From: Nocardia neocaledoniensis
GTDB lineage: Bacteria > Actinomycetota > Actinomycetes > Mycobacteriales > Mycobacteriaceae
Assembly: GCF_029868625.1 (NCBI RefSeq)
Contig: NZ_JARWOJ010000133.1
Location: forward strand, 1-55,643
DNA: 55,643 nucleotides
Direction: 5' to 3'
The position numbers were made by a program, and so were the translations under genes. Below are positions 33,759 to 42,455 of the stretch, piece after piece; within the stretch, counting starts at the first letter, position 1; every line of letters begins with the position of its first letter. The notes beneath the pieces are model-generated. The model was not told where the DNA came from. It ran no database searches and saw only the letters and a program-made list of their open reading frames with translations.

Positions 33759-34430
33759 TCAGGTGGTGGGGATGTCGAGTTCGGCCAGCAGGTGGCGGAC
33801 TCGGGTTTCGATGTCGTCGCGGATCGACCGGACAGCGGCGACATCGTGGCCCGCGGGATCGTCGAGTCGCCATTCCTCGTACCGCCGCCCCGGATACAGC
33901 GGGCACGCGTCGCCGCATCCCATCGTGATGATCACGTCGGCGGCCCGCAGGATCTCCTCGGTCCACGGCTTGGGGAACTCGCCGGTGATATCGATGCCGA
34001 CCTCGGCCATCGCGGCCACCGCGGCTGGATTGATCTCATCGCCCGGCTCTGAACCACCCGACCACGCCACCGCGTTGTCCCCGGCCAGGTGGGTGAAGAA
34101 GCCCAACGCCATCTGCGAGCGACCGGCATTGTGGGTGCACAGGAACAGCACCGTGGGCTTGCCGGTGTGCGCCTTGCCCTCGACACGAGCGAGCGCGTGC
34201 AGACGCTGGCGAGCGAAGCGCTCCGCCAGCAGCGGCAAGAAGTTCACCACGGTGGCACGACCGGCGAACTGATCGTAGGAAGAGTGCAGGAATCGTTCGA
34301 TCGTCTCCAACCCGAACACGGTCTCGAACTCACGGTGCAGCCGCGTCGCTGCCGTTTTCAGCGCGTGCTGCTGGTCCAGGGTGAGGTCGTGGCGCAGGTG
34401 GTGTGCGTGCACGAGCGGGCTGTCGGTCAT
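33759..34430 (-). CDS. arsC: Arsenate reductase with N-terminal three-helix domain
   Basis: A 223-residue protein. Residues 1-85 form an all-helical extension (TLDQQHALKTAATRLHREFE; FLHSSYDQFAGRATVVNFLP), and residues ~92-223 are an ArsC of the low-molecular-weight phosphatase fold, with P-loop [15 protein letters not shown] and [12 protein letters not shown]. The extended form is common in actinobacteria and related to the mycothiol-dependent Corynebacterium enzymes. It sits between acr3 and the short arsC on one strand. The two reductases differ throughout, so this is not a fresh duplication. Confidence 0.9.
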   Translation of the reverse strand: MTDSPLVHAHHLRHDLTLDQQHALKTAATRLHREFETVFGLETIERFLHSSYDQFAGRATVVNFLPLLAERFARQRLHALARVEGKAHTGKPTVLFLCTHNAGRSQMALGFFTHLAGDNAVAWSGGSEPGDEINPAAVAAMAEVGIDITGEFPKPWTEEILRAADVIITMGCGDACPLYPGRRYEEWRLDDPAGHDVAAVRSIRDDIETRVRHLLAELDIPTT

Positions 34431-34500
34431 GACGTCGTCCCTCTGATCGGGTATCTCGTGGGTGGTCGGCACCGTCTGAACGCCGCTGCCGGAAAGGGTG

Positions 34501-35613
34501 TTACGACGTCGAGTCCGGCGCGACCGCCGCGGCGGTGACGTTCGACGAGTCGTCGGAGAAGCGTTTCCGCAGCGCGAGCGAGACGTAGACCAGCGCCACC
34601 AGTACGGGCACTTCGATGAGTGGACCGACGACACCGGCGAGCGCTTCCCCGGAGGACGCGCCGTAGGTGGCGATGGCGACGGCGATCGCCAGCTCGAAAT
34701 TATTGCCCGCGGCGGTGAATGCCAAGGTGGTCGTCCGCGCGTAGCCCAGGCCCATGACGGCGCCCAACAGGTAACCGCCACCCCACATCAGGGCGAAGTA
34801 CGCCAGCAGTGGCAGCGCGATCCGGACCACGTCCAGCGGCTGGGAGGTGATCTGCTTGCCCTGCAGGGCGAACAGGATGACGATCGTGAACAGCAGCCCG
34901 TACAGCGCCCACGGGCCGATCCTGGGCAGGAACGACGACTCGTACCAGTCCCGGCCCTTGGCCCGCTCCCCCAGGCGCCGGGTCAGGTAGCCCGCGACCA
35001 GCGGAATACCCAGGAAGATCAGCACCGATTTCGCGATCTCCCACGGTGAGGTGTCGATGTGGGCTTGCTCCAGCCCCAGCCAGCCCGGCAGCACCGAGAG
35101 GTAGAACCAGCCGAGCACGGCGAACATGAACACCTGGAACACCGAGTTCAGCGCGACCAGCACGGCGGCGGCCTCACGATCGCCGCAGGCCAGGTCGTTC
35201 CAGATGATGACCATCGCGATGCAGCGCGCCAGCCCGACGATGATCAGCCCCGTTCGATACTCGGGCAGGTCGGGCAGGAAGATCCAGGCCAGCGCGAACA
35301 TCAGCGCCGGGCCCAGGATCCAGTTCAGCGCCAAGGACGCGGCCATGAGTTTGCGGTCGCCGGTGACGGTGTCGAGGCGGTCGTAGCGCACCTTGGCCAG
35401 CACCGGGTACATCATGATCAGCAGCCCGACGGCGATGGGCAGCGAGATGCCGTCGATCTCGACCGCGCCCAGCGCGTCACCCAGGCCGGGAATCAGCCGA
35501 CCCAGCAAAAGGCCGGCGACCATCGCGACGCCGATCCACACGGGCAGGAACCGATCCAGCGTCGAGAGCTTGCCGACCACCGGGGTCGGCGCGGAGGTGG
35601 TCGTCGCGCTCAC
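34501..35613 (-). CDS. acr3: Arsenite efflux permease Acr3
   Basis: A 370-residue permease with ten transmembrane helices. The conserved Cys of Acr3 lies in GLARCIAMVIIWNDLACGD, and later AAGNNFELAIAVAIATYG is the second family hallmark. It exports arsenite from the cytoplasm using the proton gradient. The GTG start overlaps the arsR stop (GTGA), so arsR-acr3 translation is coupled; the two arsC genes follow on the same strand. Confidence 0.94.
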   Translation of the reverse strand: MSATTTSAPTPVVGKLSTLDRFLPVWIGVAMVAGLLLGRLIPGLGDALGAVEIDGISLPIAVGLLIMMYPVLAKVRYDRLDTVTGDRKLMAASLALNWILGPALMFALAWIFLPDLPEYRTGLIIVGLARCIAMVIIWNDLACGDREAAAVLVALNSVFQVFMFAVLGWFYLSVLPGWLGLEQAHIDTSPWEIAKSVLIFLGIPLVAGYLTRRLGERAKGRDWYESSFLPRIGPWALYGLLFTIVILFALQGKQITSQPLDVVRIALPLLAYFALMWGGGYLLGAVMGLGYARTTTLAFTAAGNNFELAIAVAIATYGASSGEALAGVVGPLIEVPVLVALVYVSLALRKRFSDDSSNVTAAAVAPDSTS

Positions 35614-35978
35614 GCGCCCACCGCCGCGGCCCCGTCGATCAGCACTGTCGACAGTCGCGCCAACGCCTGCGGCACCACCCGGTAGTAGACCCAGGAGGCC
35701 CGGCGCTCACTGGTGAGCAGCCCCGCTTCCCGCAGCACCTTCAAGTGATGCGAGATCGTGGGCTGGCTGACCTCGACCCCGTCGGAGATGTCACACACGC
35801 ACGCCTCGCCACTGGCCCGGCTGGCGACCAAGCTCAGCAACCGCAGCCGCACCGGGTCCGACAACGCCTTGAACACCGCCGCGAGCTCGGCGGCGTCACC
35901 CGGTGTCAAGGGTTCGCGCACGAGCGGCTCGGTGGCGCACGTCGCGCTCGCCGTCAACTGCAGCCCCGACTTAGACAT
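35610..35978 (-). CDS. arsR: ArsR-family arsenite-responsive repressor
   Basis: A 122-residue winged-helix repressor (AVFKALSDPVRLRLLSLVAS; VSQPTISHHLKVLREAGLL). The As(III) site is probably the ACVCDISD Cys pair at the start of the recognition region, with another Cys in ATCAT near the N-terminus. ATG 35978 was preferred. An upstream in-frame ATG at 35996 falls inside the operator-like dyad GATAT-N6-ATATC. First gene of the arsR-acr3-arsC-arsC operon. Confidence 0.9.
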   Translation of the reverse strand: MSKSGLQLTASATCATEPLVREPLTPGDAAELAAVFKALSDPVRLRLLSLVASRASGEACVCDISDGVEVSQPTISHHLKVLREAGLLTSERRASWVYYRVVPQALARLSTVLIDGAAAVGA

Positions 35979-35983
35979 AGCTC

Positions 35984-35999
35984 GATATTGACGCATATC
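35984..35999. promoter_or_regulatory. ArsR operator candidate GATAT-N6-ATATC
   Basis: An A/T-rich inverted repeat with 5-bp arms just upstream of arsR; its centre is about 13 bp before the ATG. Spacing and composition suit an ArsR/SmtB dimer. Confidence 0.5.
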
Positions 36000-36023
36000 T
36001 ATGTCACTTGGCAAGCAAACATC

Positions 36024-36048
36024 CGGTGAACACAATCGGTGTTCACCG
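36024..36048. repeat. Perfect 10-bp inverted repeat between arsR and the lipase gene
   Basis: CGGTGAACAC and GTGTTCACCG flank a 5-nt spacer. It begins 17 nt beyond the lipase stop on the minus strand, so a terminator is likely. It also lies about 46 nt upstream of arsR, so a regulator site is possible. Confidence 0.55.
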
Positions 36049-36065
36049 ACGACCCACTGAACGGC

Positions 36066-37865
36066 TCACTCCACGCCGCAGGTCGGGGTCGGGGGGAGGC
36101 CGTTCCAGCGGTCGAGGGTCCACTGCACGAGCTGCGGGGTGAGGGGTGAGTCGGCGGCGACGAGGCTCATGTGACTCAGACCGGGGAAAGTGCGGTAATC
36201 GATCGGCAGGCCCGCCGCGCAGCGCGCGTCGACCCATGCTTGCTGCAGTTCGGGCTTGACGAGGGGGTCCGACAGTCCCTGGGCGACCAGAACCGGCGCG
36301 GGAAAGGGACCGACGGGCGTCTGCTCCTTCAGGCGGGCGCCGAATTCACCGTCGAGCAGCCGGTCCGGAAAGAGCTGGTTCGGGATCTGGGAGCCGTGCA
36401 GCAGCGCGGGCAACGCGTCTTTGCCGTTGAAACACAGGTCCTCGATCTTGCCGACCCCGTGCCGCGAACCCGGTGTGAGTTGTTCGGCGAGGCGCAGCTC
36501 GGGGTAGAGGCGATTCCACGTGGCCGCGATATAGGCGGAGACGGTTTTGCCTCCGATCTCGGTCTTGTCGACCTCCGCGAGTCCGAAAAGGTCGGCGGCG
36601 GGAGCGAAGGCGGCGACACCCTTGACGCGGAATTCGGGGGCGTAGGTCGCGGCGAGCTGTCCCGTCCACAGCGCGGCCTGGCCACCCTGCGAGTGGCCCC
36701 AGACCACGGTGTCGGCGGTGGTGGATATCTCGTCGAACTCCCGGGCGGCTCGCGAGGCGTCGAGCACATTGCGCGCTTCGGCCGCCCCGACCAGGTACGG
36801 ATGCGTTCCCTGCGTGCCGAGGCCGATGTAGTCCGAGGTCACCGCGACCCAGCCGTGCTGAGTCACCATCTCCCGCAGCGCGGTTCCGGCGCCGTCGTCG
36901 AACGGTGCGGGGGCGAGGGAAGGGGCGCATTTCGGTGCGATGCCGGTGGTTCCGTGGGCCACGGTCAGCAGCGGATACGGGTCGGGCGACGGATTCTCCG
37001 GTGCGAGGATCGTGCCGCTCGACACGGCCGCCCCGCCGTCGGGATGCGTTGTCGTGTACAGAATTCGCCACCCCCGAGCGCCATCGGGAACGCCCTCGTC
37101 GATGGGTTCGGACCGCAGCAGCCTGCCGGGTTCGGCGGGAACGTTCGCGGGCGCGGTGTAGAAGGGCCCCGGTTCGGGGAGCGGCACGCCCGACAGCACC
37201 CGCACGCTGCCGTAGGCGAGCAGCACAGCGAGCACCAGTGCCGCCGCGGCGGCGACCGTACGCGGCCACCCGCGCCGCTGCCGGACCCCGTGCCGCGCGC
37301 AACGTTCGATCAGCGTGGTGAACAGCAGGTGCAGTCCGAGGAAGACGAACCACGCCGCGACCCCGAAACGGAACACCACCAGGGTGAGGACCGGCCAGGC
37401 GAACACCACGACACCCACGGTGATGCTCGCGAGCGCGGTGAGCGCGGCGCTGATCCGCCGATCTGCCCGCGCGTCCCCGCCCACGACCACCTGCCACACG
37501 CCGAACAACCCGTACACGATGAGCGCCGCACCGATGAGGAAGGCGAGACCCGGTGCCCCGGCACTCGGCCAGATCGCCATCGCCACACCGAGCAACACGA
37601 GCACGCCGCCGAGCACCCGCGCGGGCAACCCCACGCGCCCGTCCCCATGGGGAAACAGCGCGACGACAACCCCCACCAGCGCGAACCCGATGCCGGTGAC
37701 AAGCGCGACGGTCTGCACCCGCATCGGCGCGAGGAACAGCAGCGCCCCGACCGCGACAGCCACGATCCCGACCGCGAGACGCGACGGCGTCGAGGCACGC
37801 AGCGCCCAGTCCCGTCTCGACGCGCCGGGCACTGCTCCCTGATCCGACGAATCGTCGCTCAACAC
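36066..37865 (-). CDS. Secretory-lipase-family hydrolase with N-terminal HdeD-like membrane domain
   Basis: With GTG 37865 the protein has 599 residues. Residues ~25-210 hold six transmembrane helices resembling the HdeD/DUF308 pattern (LVTGIGFALVGVVVALFPHG; LIGAALIVYGLFGVWQVVVG), then one further helix, then a large LIP-type alpha/beta hydrolase. The nucleophile elbow is VWGHSQGGQAALW; the Asp lies in QGLSDPLVKPE and the His in FPGLSHMSL. The hydrolase would sit outside the membrane. Normal secretory lipases are about 400 residues with a signal peptide. A ribosome site (GGAAGGG) lies just before the start; TTG 37862 is possible. Confidence 0.8.
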   Translation of the reverse strand: MLSDDSSDQGAVPGASRRDWALRASTPSRLAVGIVAVAVGALLFLAPMRVQTVALVTGIGFALVGVVVALFPHGDGRVGLPARVLGGVLVLLGVAMAIWPSAGAPGLAFLIGAALIVYGLFGVWQVVVGGDARADRRISAALTALASITVGVVVFAWPVLTLVVFRFGVAAWFVFLGLHLLFTTLIERCARHGVRQRRGWPRTVAAAAALVLAVLLAYGSVRVLSGVPLPEPGPFYTAPANVPAEPGRLLRSEPIDEGVPDGARGWRILYTTTHPDGGAAVSSGTILAPENPSPDPYPLLTVAHGTTGIAPKCAPSLAPAPFDDGAGTALREMVTQHGWVAVTSDYIGLGTQGTHPYLVGAAEARNVLDASRAAREFDEISTTADTVVWGHSQGGQAALWTGQLAATYAPEFRVKGVAAFAPAADLFGLAEVDKTEIGGKTVSAYIAATWNRLYPELRLAEQLTPGSRHGVGKIEDLCFNGKDALPALLHGSQIPNQLFPDRLLDGEFGARLKEQTPVGPFPAPVLVAQGLSDPLVKPELQQAWVDARCAAGLPIDYRTFPGLSHMSLVAADSPLTPQLVQWTLDRWNGLPPTPTCGVE

Positions 37866-38139
37866 AGACCCTTCCGCCGCCGATGACCCTGTCGGCGCAG
37901 AATATCCCCCTGTCAGGACGGATCGTGATCGCCGAGCCGAAGGCAGCCGGCAGAATTCCGGATGGTGCTGCCGCGACCACGCGGGACACGCCTGGGCCGT
38001 ATGCGGACGGGACTGCTGCAGGATCCGGTGACAGATATGGTGGTCAGCCACATGACGATCTATGGCGACAAGCCGCATCTCATTTGCAGGTTGCATTTAC
38101 CACCGGGGCCCGCAGCACAACCTCCGGCATGATGTCCTG

Positions 38140-38672
38140 GTGGACAAGCTCCTGGTGCTGATCAACGGACTTCCAGGGTCGGGCAAGACACACTGGGCCG
38201 GTCGCTCGCCCCGGCATTGAACGCCCAGTTCCTATCGAAGGACGCCATCAAGGAAGCCCTGGCGACCTGCATCGAGAACCCCATCGATATTTCCGCACCG
38301 GGCGGGATCGCGATGGACACGGTATGGGCCCTCGCATGCGCAATTCCTGCGACCGTGGTGATCGACTCGTGGTGGTTCAAGCCACGCGATCTGGCCTGGG
38401 CCAAGGCCGGAATCGAGACAGCGAGTGCCGACCGTATCGCGGAAGTCTGGTGCGAAGTCCCCGTCCATGTCGCCAGAGACCGCTACAAGAACCGGCAACG
38501 GGACGCCCTGTACAAGGACACGCAACGCCTGGCCAGCGACTGGGACACATGGGCCGAGCACGCCTCACCTCTGGGACTCGCCCCCACCGTCCTCGTCGAC
38601 ACAACCCGACCCGTCAACTGCGCCGATCTCGCCCAATACATCGAGCACGCAGCCACCCCTCCGCAAAAGTGA
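38140..38672 (+). pseudogene. P-loop (AAA_33-like) small kinase split by a single-base frameshift
   Basis: The first frame starts GTG 38140 and encodes MDKLLVLINGLPGSGKT (Walker A), but runs to a stop at 38218-38220. The adjacent frame continues with TLGRSLAPALNAQFLSKDAI, as these kinases do after the P-loop, and then runs to 38672. One missing base within about 38188-38192 reconciles the two. The rest (ATVVIDSWWFKPRDL; EVPVHVARDRYKNRQR with a lid Arg pair) fits predicted kinases of the zeta-toxin/chloramphenicol-phosphotransferase kind. It is either a true disruption or a sequence error; no homopolymer lies there to favour an error. Confidence 0.7.
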
Positions 38673-38743
38673 CAACTACACAGTCGGTGTCACGAGTGCC
38701 ATGGCTCGAACACGGAGATAGCGCCCGTTCCGGGGACGTCCAC

Positions 38744-38749
38744 TAGGAT
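38744..38749 (+). promoter_or_regulatory. -10 box TAGGAT for the helicase gene
   Basis: TAGGAT matches TAnnnT and would start a transcript near 38756, giving a leader of about 32 nt before ATG 38788. Confidence 0.4.
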
Positions 38750-38787
38750 TGCCAACTGCTGAGACCGAGTCGAGGGCGGGGGCGGAG

Positions 38788-41754
38788 ATGGCGTCAGACG
38801 CGAGGCGGGCGGATATTGTCAACTTTTGGTTGACGACGGAGATGTTCAACCCGCAGAAGGTCGACAAGGTGGACCATGAGCGTCTGGTCTTTGCCGTCGA
38901 GCACGGTCGACCGCTGCCCTGGGAACCGGCGCACGAACTCGCCGACCGGCGGCTCAAACCCCACCAGGCGTGGCAGCACATCGTCTACTTGGGCGTCTAC
39001 CAGCTCGACAAAGCCACCGATCTGTTGGCGACGGTGTTCGAGCCCGATCCTGACAGTTTCGACGAGCGCCCGACCGGTGACAGTGCGATCGCTGCGTTCG
39101 CGGTCGCCGAAGATGGTCGTGCCGTTGATGATTCAGAAGTACTGTCCAGCTGTGCGTGGGCCGTGGCGAAGGTTCTGCGAGCCGGGCCGGACCACGATTG
39201 GGTGGCCGACTTCCAGGATTCCTCGATGGACTTCAGCCGCGAGTGGCGGGACTTCGTCACCGCGGCGGAGCCCTCGTCGCCACCGGAGACCGAAGCACCA
39301 CAACCGACCCGGCGCGTCCTCGACGTCGACGGTCTCCTCACGTGCCTGAGCTCGGCGGTCGCTACGACCGGCATCGGCTCGGAGCTGCCCCACACCGAGA
39401 TTCGCATCCACAGCAAGATCGTTTCTCGTCGAACCGCAGGACGGGCCGCTGAGACCGACTTCCTCAACAGCTTCATCATGGGCGATCTCCGGCTGGTCGC
39501 CGAGCAGACCGCCAAGGCGAACATCGGTACCGCGTTGGCCGACTACCTTCGCCCCGATGCGGAGATCCACACCGGCGCCCGAACCGACGTGCGCAAGGAA
39601 CTGGGCACGGTACTGGCGCTCGCAGCGCCGGATCGAGTTCCCGGCGGACGGTGGCTCAGCGATCCCGAACACGCGCTCGCACTCAACCAACAACTGGCGG
39701 TCAACGCCGCGCTCGGTATTCCGGGCGCCGGGGTCGTCGGCGTCAACGGGCCGCCCGGAACGGGCAAGACGACCATGCTGCGCGACCTCGTCGCCGAGAT
39801 CGTTACGGACCGGGCTCGCCGGCTGGCGGCCCTCTCCGCCCCGATGGACGCCTTCACGCAGCCGGAAACACGGTGGAAGACAGGGCAGTACACGCGTGTA
39901 GTCCGCGCGTGGCGACCGCAGCTGACCGGATTTGAAATCGTCGTCGCGTCGGCCAACAACGGTGCGGTGGAGAACGTTACCGACGAGATACCGGCCGCCG
40001 ACGCGATCGCCGACGCCTGGCGCGACCATGCCACGGAGGCAGACTATTTCGCCGACATCGCCTCCGCATTGCTCATGCCCAAGGACGCGCCGCCACCGCC
40101 GCTCACTGACCCGCAGGCCGGATGGGCGCTGGTGGCCGCACGGCTGGGCAACAAGGAGAATCGCTCCCGCTTCGCCGACATGTTCTGGTACCACAAGCCC
40201 GACGAGGCCGACGCCGCCAACGACTGGCGGGGCCTGCTGCACAGGCTCAAGGAATTCGAGCAGTCCGGCCCCGAACGTCCCTGGTCGGAGGAGACCGCCG
40301 AGTTCGGCGCGGCTCTCGCGCGGGTGGAGGCGCTGCGAGACGCGCGGTTGACCGCGTACCGAGACATCGACCGAAAGGCGCGGCTGACCGCCGAATCGAT
40401 CGAATCGGCGAACGCGTGCACAGCGGCCGTTCGGCGAATCGAGACCGCGCGAGAGCAGCGCGCCACCGCGATCCAGACGATCAGCCGGCACGAGATCGAG
40501 GCCGAACGCCTCGCACGAATAGGCCACGCCGAGCAGGAGCGCGCGGCCCGCGCACGTCGCGACACCGCCGAACGCACCTTGGCCGACCATCAGGCCGAGG
40601 TGCACCGGATCAAGGAGGGTCGCTGGGCCACCGCTGAACGAGCAGTTCGCTCATGGGAGGCCGAGCTCGGTCGACGCTGGCAGACCCGGGCCGAACATCA
40701 GGCGCGCCGCCCAGGCCAGTGGCAGCGCCTGCGGACTCTCGGTGCTGCCGGACGCAGCTGGGAACGCCAAGATAGTTGGCTCGCCGCCGAAATCAGCCAG
40801 GCAGGCGAAGAACTGGAGGCAGCCCAGGCCCGGTTGGGCGAGATTCAGGCCGAGGTGGACAGGGCGACACACGCCGTCGAGATCACCAGTGCCGAGCTGG
40901 CGGCGGCGCAACGCTTCCTCGAGGGCGGGGCACCCCGAACGCGCATCACCTACGAGCCACTGATCACCGCGCAGCGGCACCTCGCCGCTGTCGAGGAGGA
41001 ACTCGCTGCCGCGTTGCGCGCTGAAGCCAGGCACGCATCAGCCCGGGAAACCTGCGAGCGCGAGCTCGAGGCGACCGTCCGACAGCTCGACGAATCGGCC
41101 GCCTCGTTGGGGAAAAACTTCCCCGACAGCACGTGGTGGCAGGAACGGGAGCGGCGCGAACACACCGCGCTGTGGACCGACCCGGAATGGAACCGAGCCC
41201 GCAGCGAACTGTTTCTCGCCGCGTTGACACTGCACCGAACGTTCTTGCAGCACACCGCATCAACGATGCGCCGTAACCTGCAGGCGGCGGTGGACCTGCT
41301 CTCCGGGGCCGCGCCTCGAACCATCCCGCAGGAGGCGGCCCAGGCAGCGTGGCAGAGCCTGTTCCTCGTGGTGCCCGTGGTGTCGACGACGTTCGCGTCC
41401 TATGGGCGCCTTTTCAGTCATCTGGGTCGGGAAGCGCTGGGTTGGCTCCTCATCGACGAGGCCGGACAGGCCACCCCGCAGAGCGCAGTCGGCGCGCTCT
41501 GGCGCACACAGCGGGCTGTCGTCGTCGGCGATCCGCTACAGCTCGAGCCGATCACCAGCCTGCCCTACAGCGCCGAACAGGGCATCCGCAACGAGCTCGG
41601 TGTCGACGAGCAGTGGTCGCCGAGCCGCACGTCGGTTCAGCGTCTTGCCGATCGGCTCACCGCATTGGGCACCGAACTTCCCGACGTCGACGGGACAACC
41701 TGGGTCGGCGTACCGCTGTCGGTACAACGCTCGCCGGACTGGACTTCGACATGA
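38788..41754 (+). CDS. SF1 (Dna2/NAM7-like) helicase, N-terminal and RecA1 part; gene is broken at its 3' end
   Basis: 988 residues from ATG 38788 (a TTG at 38749 is less likely). Residues 1-310 have no recognised domain. Walker A is GPPGTGKTTML near residue 325, motif Ia is VVASANNGAVENV, a long charged coiled coil fills about residues 520-770, and motifs II and III are LLIDEAGQATPQS and VVVGDPLQLEPI near residues 890-920. The product stops just after the motif IV Arg (WVGVPLSVQR), so RecA2 is missing. Remnants of motifs V and VI follow at 41755-42075. As it stands the protein could bind ATP but should not unwind nucleic acid. Confidence 0.8.
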   Translation: MASDARRADIVNFWLTTEMFNPQKVDKVDHERLVFAVEHGRPLPWEPAHELADRRLKPHQAWQHIVYLGVYQLDKATDLLATVFEPDPDSFDERPTGDSAIAAFAVAEDGRAVDDSEVLSSCAWAVAKVLRAGPDHDWVADFQDSSMDFSREWRDFVTAAEPSSPPETEAPQPTRRVLDVDGLLTCLSSAVATTGIGSELPHTEIRIHSKIVSRRTAGRAAETDFLNSFIMGDLRLVAEQTAKANIGTALADYLRPDAEIHTGARTDVRKELGTVLALAAPDRVPGGRWLSDPEHALALNQQLAVNAALGIPGAGVVGVNGPPGTGKTTMLRDLVAEIVTDRARRLAALSAPMDAFTQPETRWKTGQYTRVVRAWRPQLTGFEIVVASANNGAVENVTDEIPAADAIADAWRDHATEADYFADIASALLMPKDAPPPPLTDPQAGWALVAARLGNKENRSRFADMFWYHKPDEADAANDWRGLLHRLKEFEQSGPERPWSEETAEFGAALARVEALRDARLTAYRDIDRKARLTAESIESANACTAAVRRIETAREQRATAIQTISRHEIEAERLARIGHAEQERAARARRDTAERTLADHQAEVHRIKEGRWATAERAVRSWEAELGRRWQTRAEHQARRPGQWQRLRTLGAAGRSWERQDSWLAAEISQAGEELEAAQARLGEIQAEVDRATHAVEITSAELAAAQRFLEGGAPRTRITYEPLITAQRHLAAVEEELAAALRAEARHASARETCERELEATVRQLDESAASLGKNFPDSTWWQERERREHTALWTDPEWNRARSELFLAALTLHRTFLQHTASTMRRNLQAAVDLLSGAAPRTIPQEAAQAAWQSLFLVVPVVSTTFASYGRLFSHLGREALGWLLIDEAGQATPQSAVGALWRTQRAVVVGDPLQLEPITSLPYSAEQGIRNELGVDEQWSPSRTSVQRLADRLTALGTELPDVDGTTWVGVPLSVQRSPDWTST

Positions 41755-42075
41755 CCGAGGTGATGGTAGTCGGACCGTTCCGCGACATCGCCCCGCCAAC
41801 TCCGCACCCGCGCACGAAAGTACCCGGGCCTGGTAGCAGGCACTATTCACACAGCCCAGGGTAAACAAGCCGATGTGGTCATCCTCGTGCTCGGCAGCGA
41901 CCCGGACAAACCCGGGGCCCGAGGGTGGGCAGCCGCCAAGCCGAACCTGCTCAACGTCGCGGTGAGTCGAGCCAAGCGCCGCCTCTACGTCATCGGCAAC
42001 CACAAGGCATGGGGGACCCAGCGATACTTCGGGACGTTGGCGAGGCAACTGCCCCGGCACGCAGCCGGCGAATGA
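41755..42075 (+). pseudogene. Detached remnant of the helicase RecA2 domain (motifs V and VI)
   Basis: Reading across frames gives MTEVMVVGPFRDIA, then, after one surplus C in the run at 41790-41794, RQLRTRARKYPGLVAGTIHT, then AQGKQADVVILVLGSD and NVAVSRAKRRLYVIGN, ending at 42075. These are the last helicase motifs in the right order. Compared with related helicases, the stretch between motif IV and GPFRDIA is missing, probably 70-100 codons. So there is an internal deletion plus at least one frameshift. The last frame is the same as that of the upstream gene. Confidence 0.75.
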
Positions 42076-42092
42076 CTACTGAGGAGTGGACC

Positions 42093-42455
42093 ATGCCGAT
42101 CGCCACGGTGCGAGGCGTAACTCTGGACTGCGCTGACCCACGGGCTCTTGCCCGGTTCTACCAAGATCTGACAGGCATGCAGGTCGCCTATGACGCTGAT
42201 GAGTACGTCGCTCTGAGTGATGGTTCGGGTTGTGAGCTGGGCTTTCAACGGGTCGATGGATTCCGAGCCTCGCGGTGGCCCGGGCAGGACGCGCCGCAGC
42301 AGGTGCACCTGGACCTCAGGGTCGCCGACCTCGACGACGCTGAGAAGTTGGCGGTGGGGTTCGATGCGGTCCGGCCGGACCACCAGCCGGGCGGCGACCG
42401 GTGGCGGGTGCTGCTGGATCCGGCCGGTCACCCGTTCTGCGTGGTCGTCGACTGA
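42093..42455 (+). CDS. VOC-family (glyoxalase/bleomycin-resistance fold) protein
   Basis: A 120-residue protein. The start VRGVTLDCADPRALARFYQD, the centre VHLDLRVADLDDAE and the end WRVLLDPAGHPFCVVV fit single-module VOC proteins of the glyoxalase_6 type. It may bind or detoxify a small electrophile or antibiotic; substrate unknown. GAGGAG lies 6 nt before ATG 42093; ATG 42072 would add seven residues. Confidence 0.85.
   Translation: MPIATVRGVTLDCADPRALARFYQDLTGMQVAYDADEYVALSDGSGCELGFQRVDGFRASRWPGQDAPQQVHLDLRVADLDDAEKLAVGFDAVRPDHQPGGDRWRVLLDPAGHPFCVVVD

Noticed and set aside
30023..35978. Arsenic genes as a recently acquired mobile element
   Set aside because: No transposase, integrase, terminal repeats or clear base-composition break was seen at either border.
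36171..37886. 571-residue plus-strand frame opposite the lipase
   Set aside because: Arg/His/Gln/Pro-rich antisense translation without motifs; the lipase on the minus strand has a complete catalytic triad.
38788..42075. Helicase plus kinase as an active anti-phage system
   Set aside because: Both genes are interrupted in this sequence and no known defence partner (methylase, nuclease, TIR or reverse transcriptase) is adjacent.
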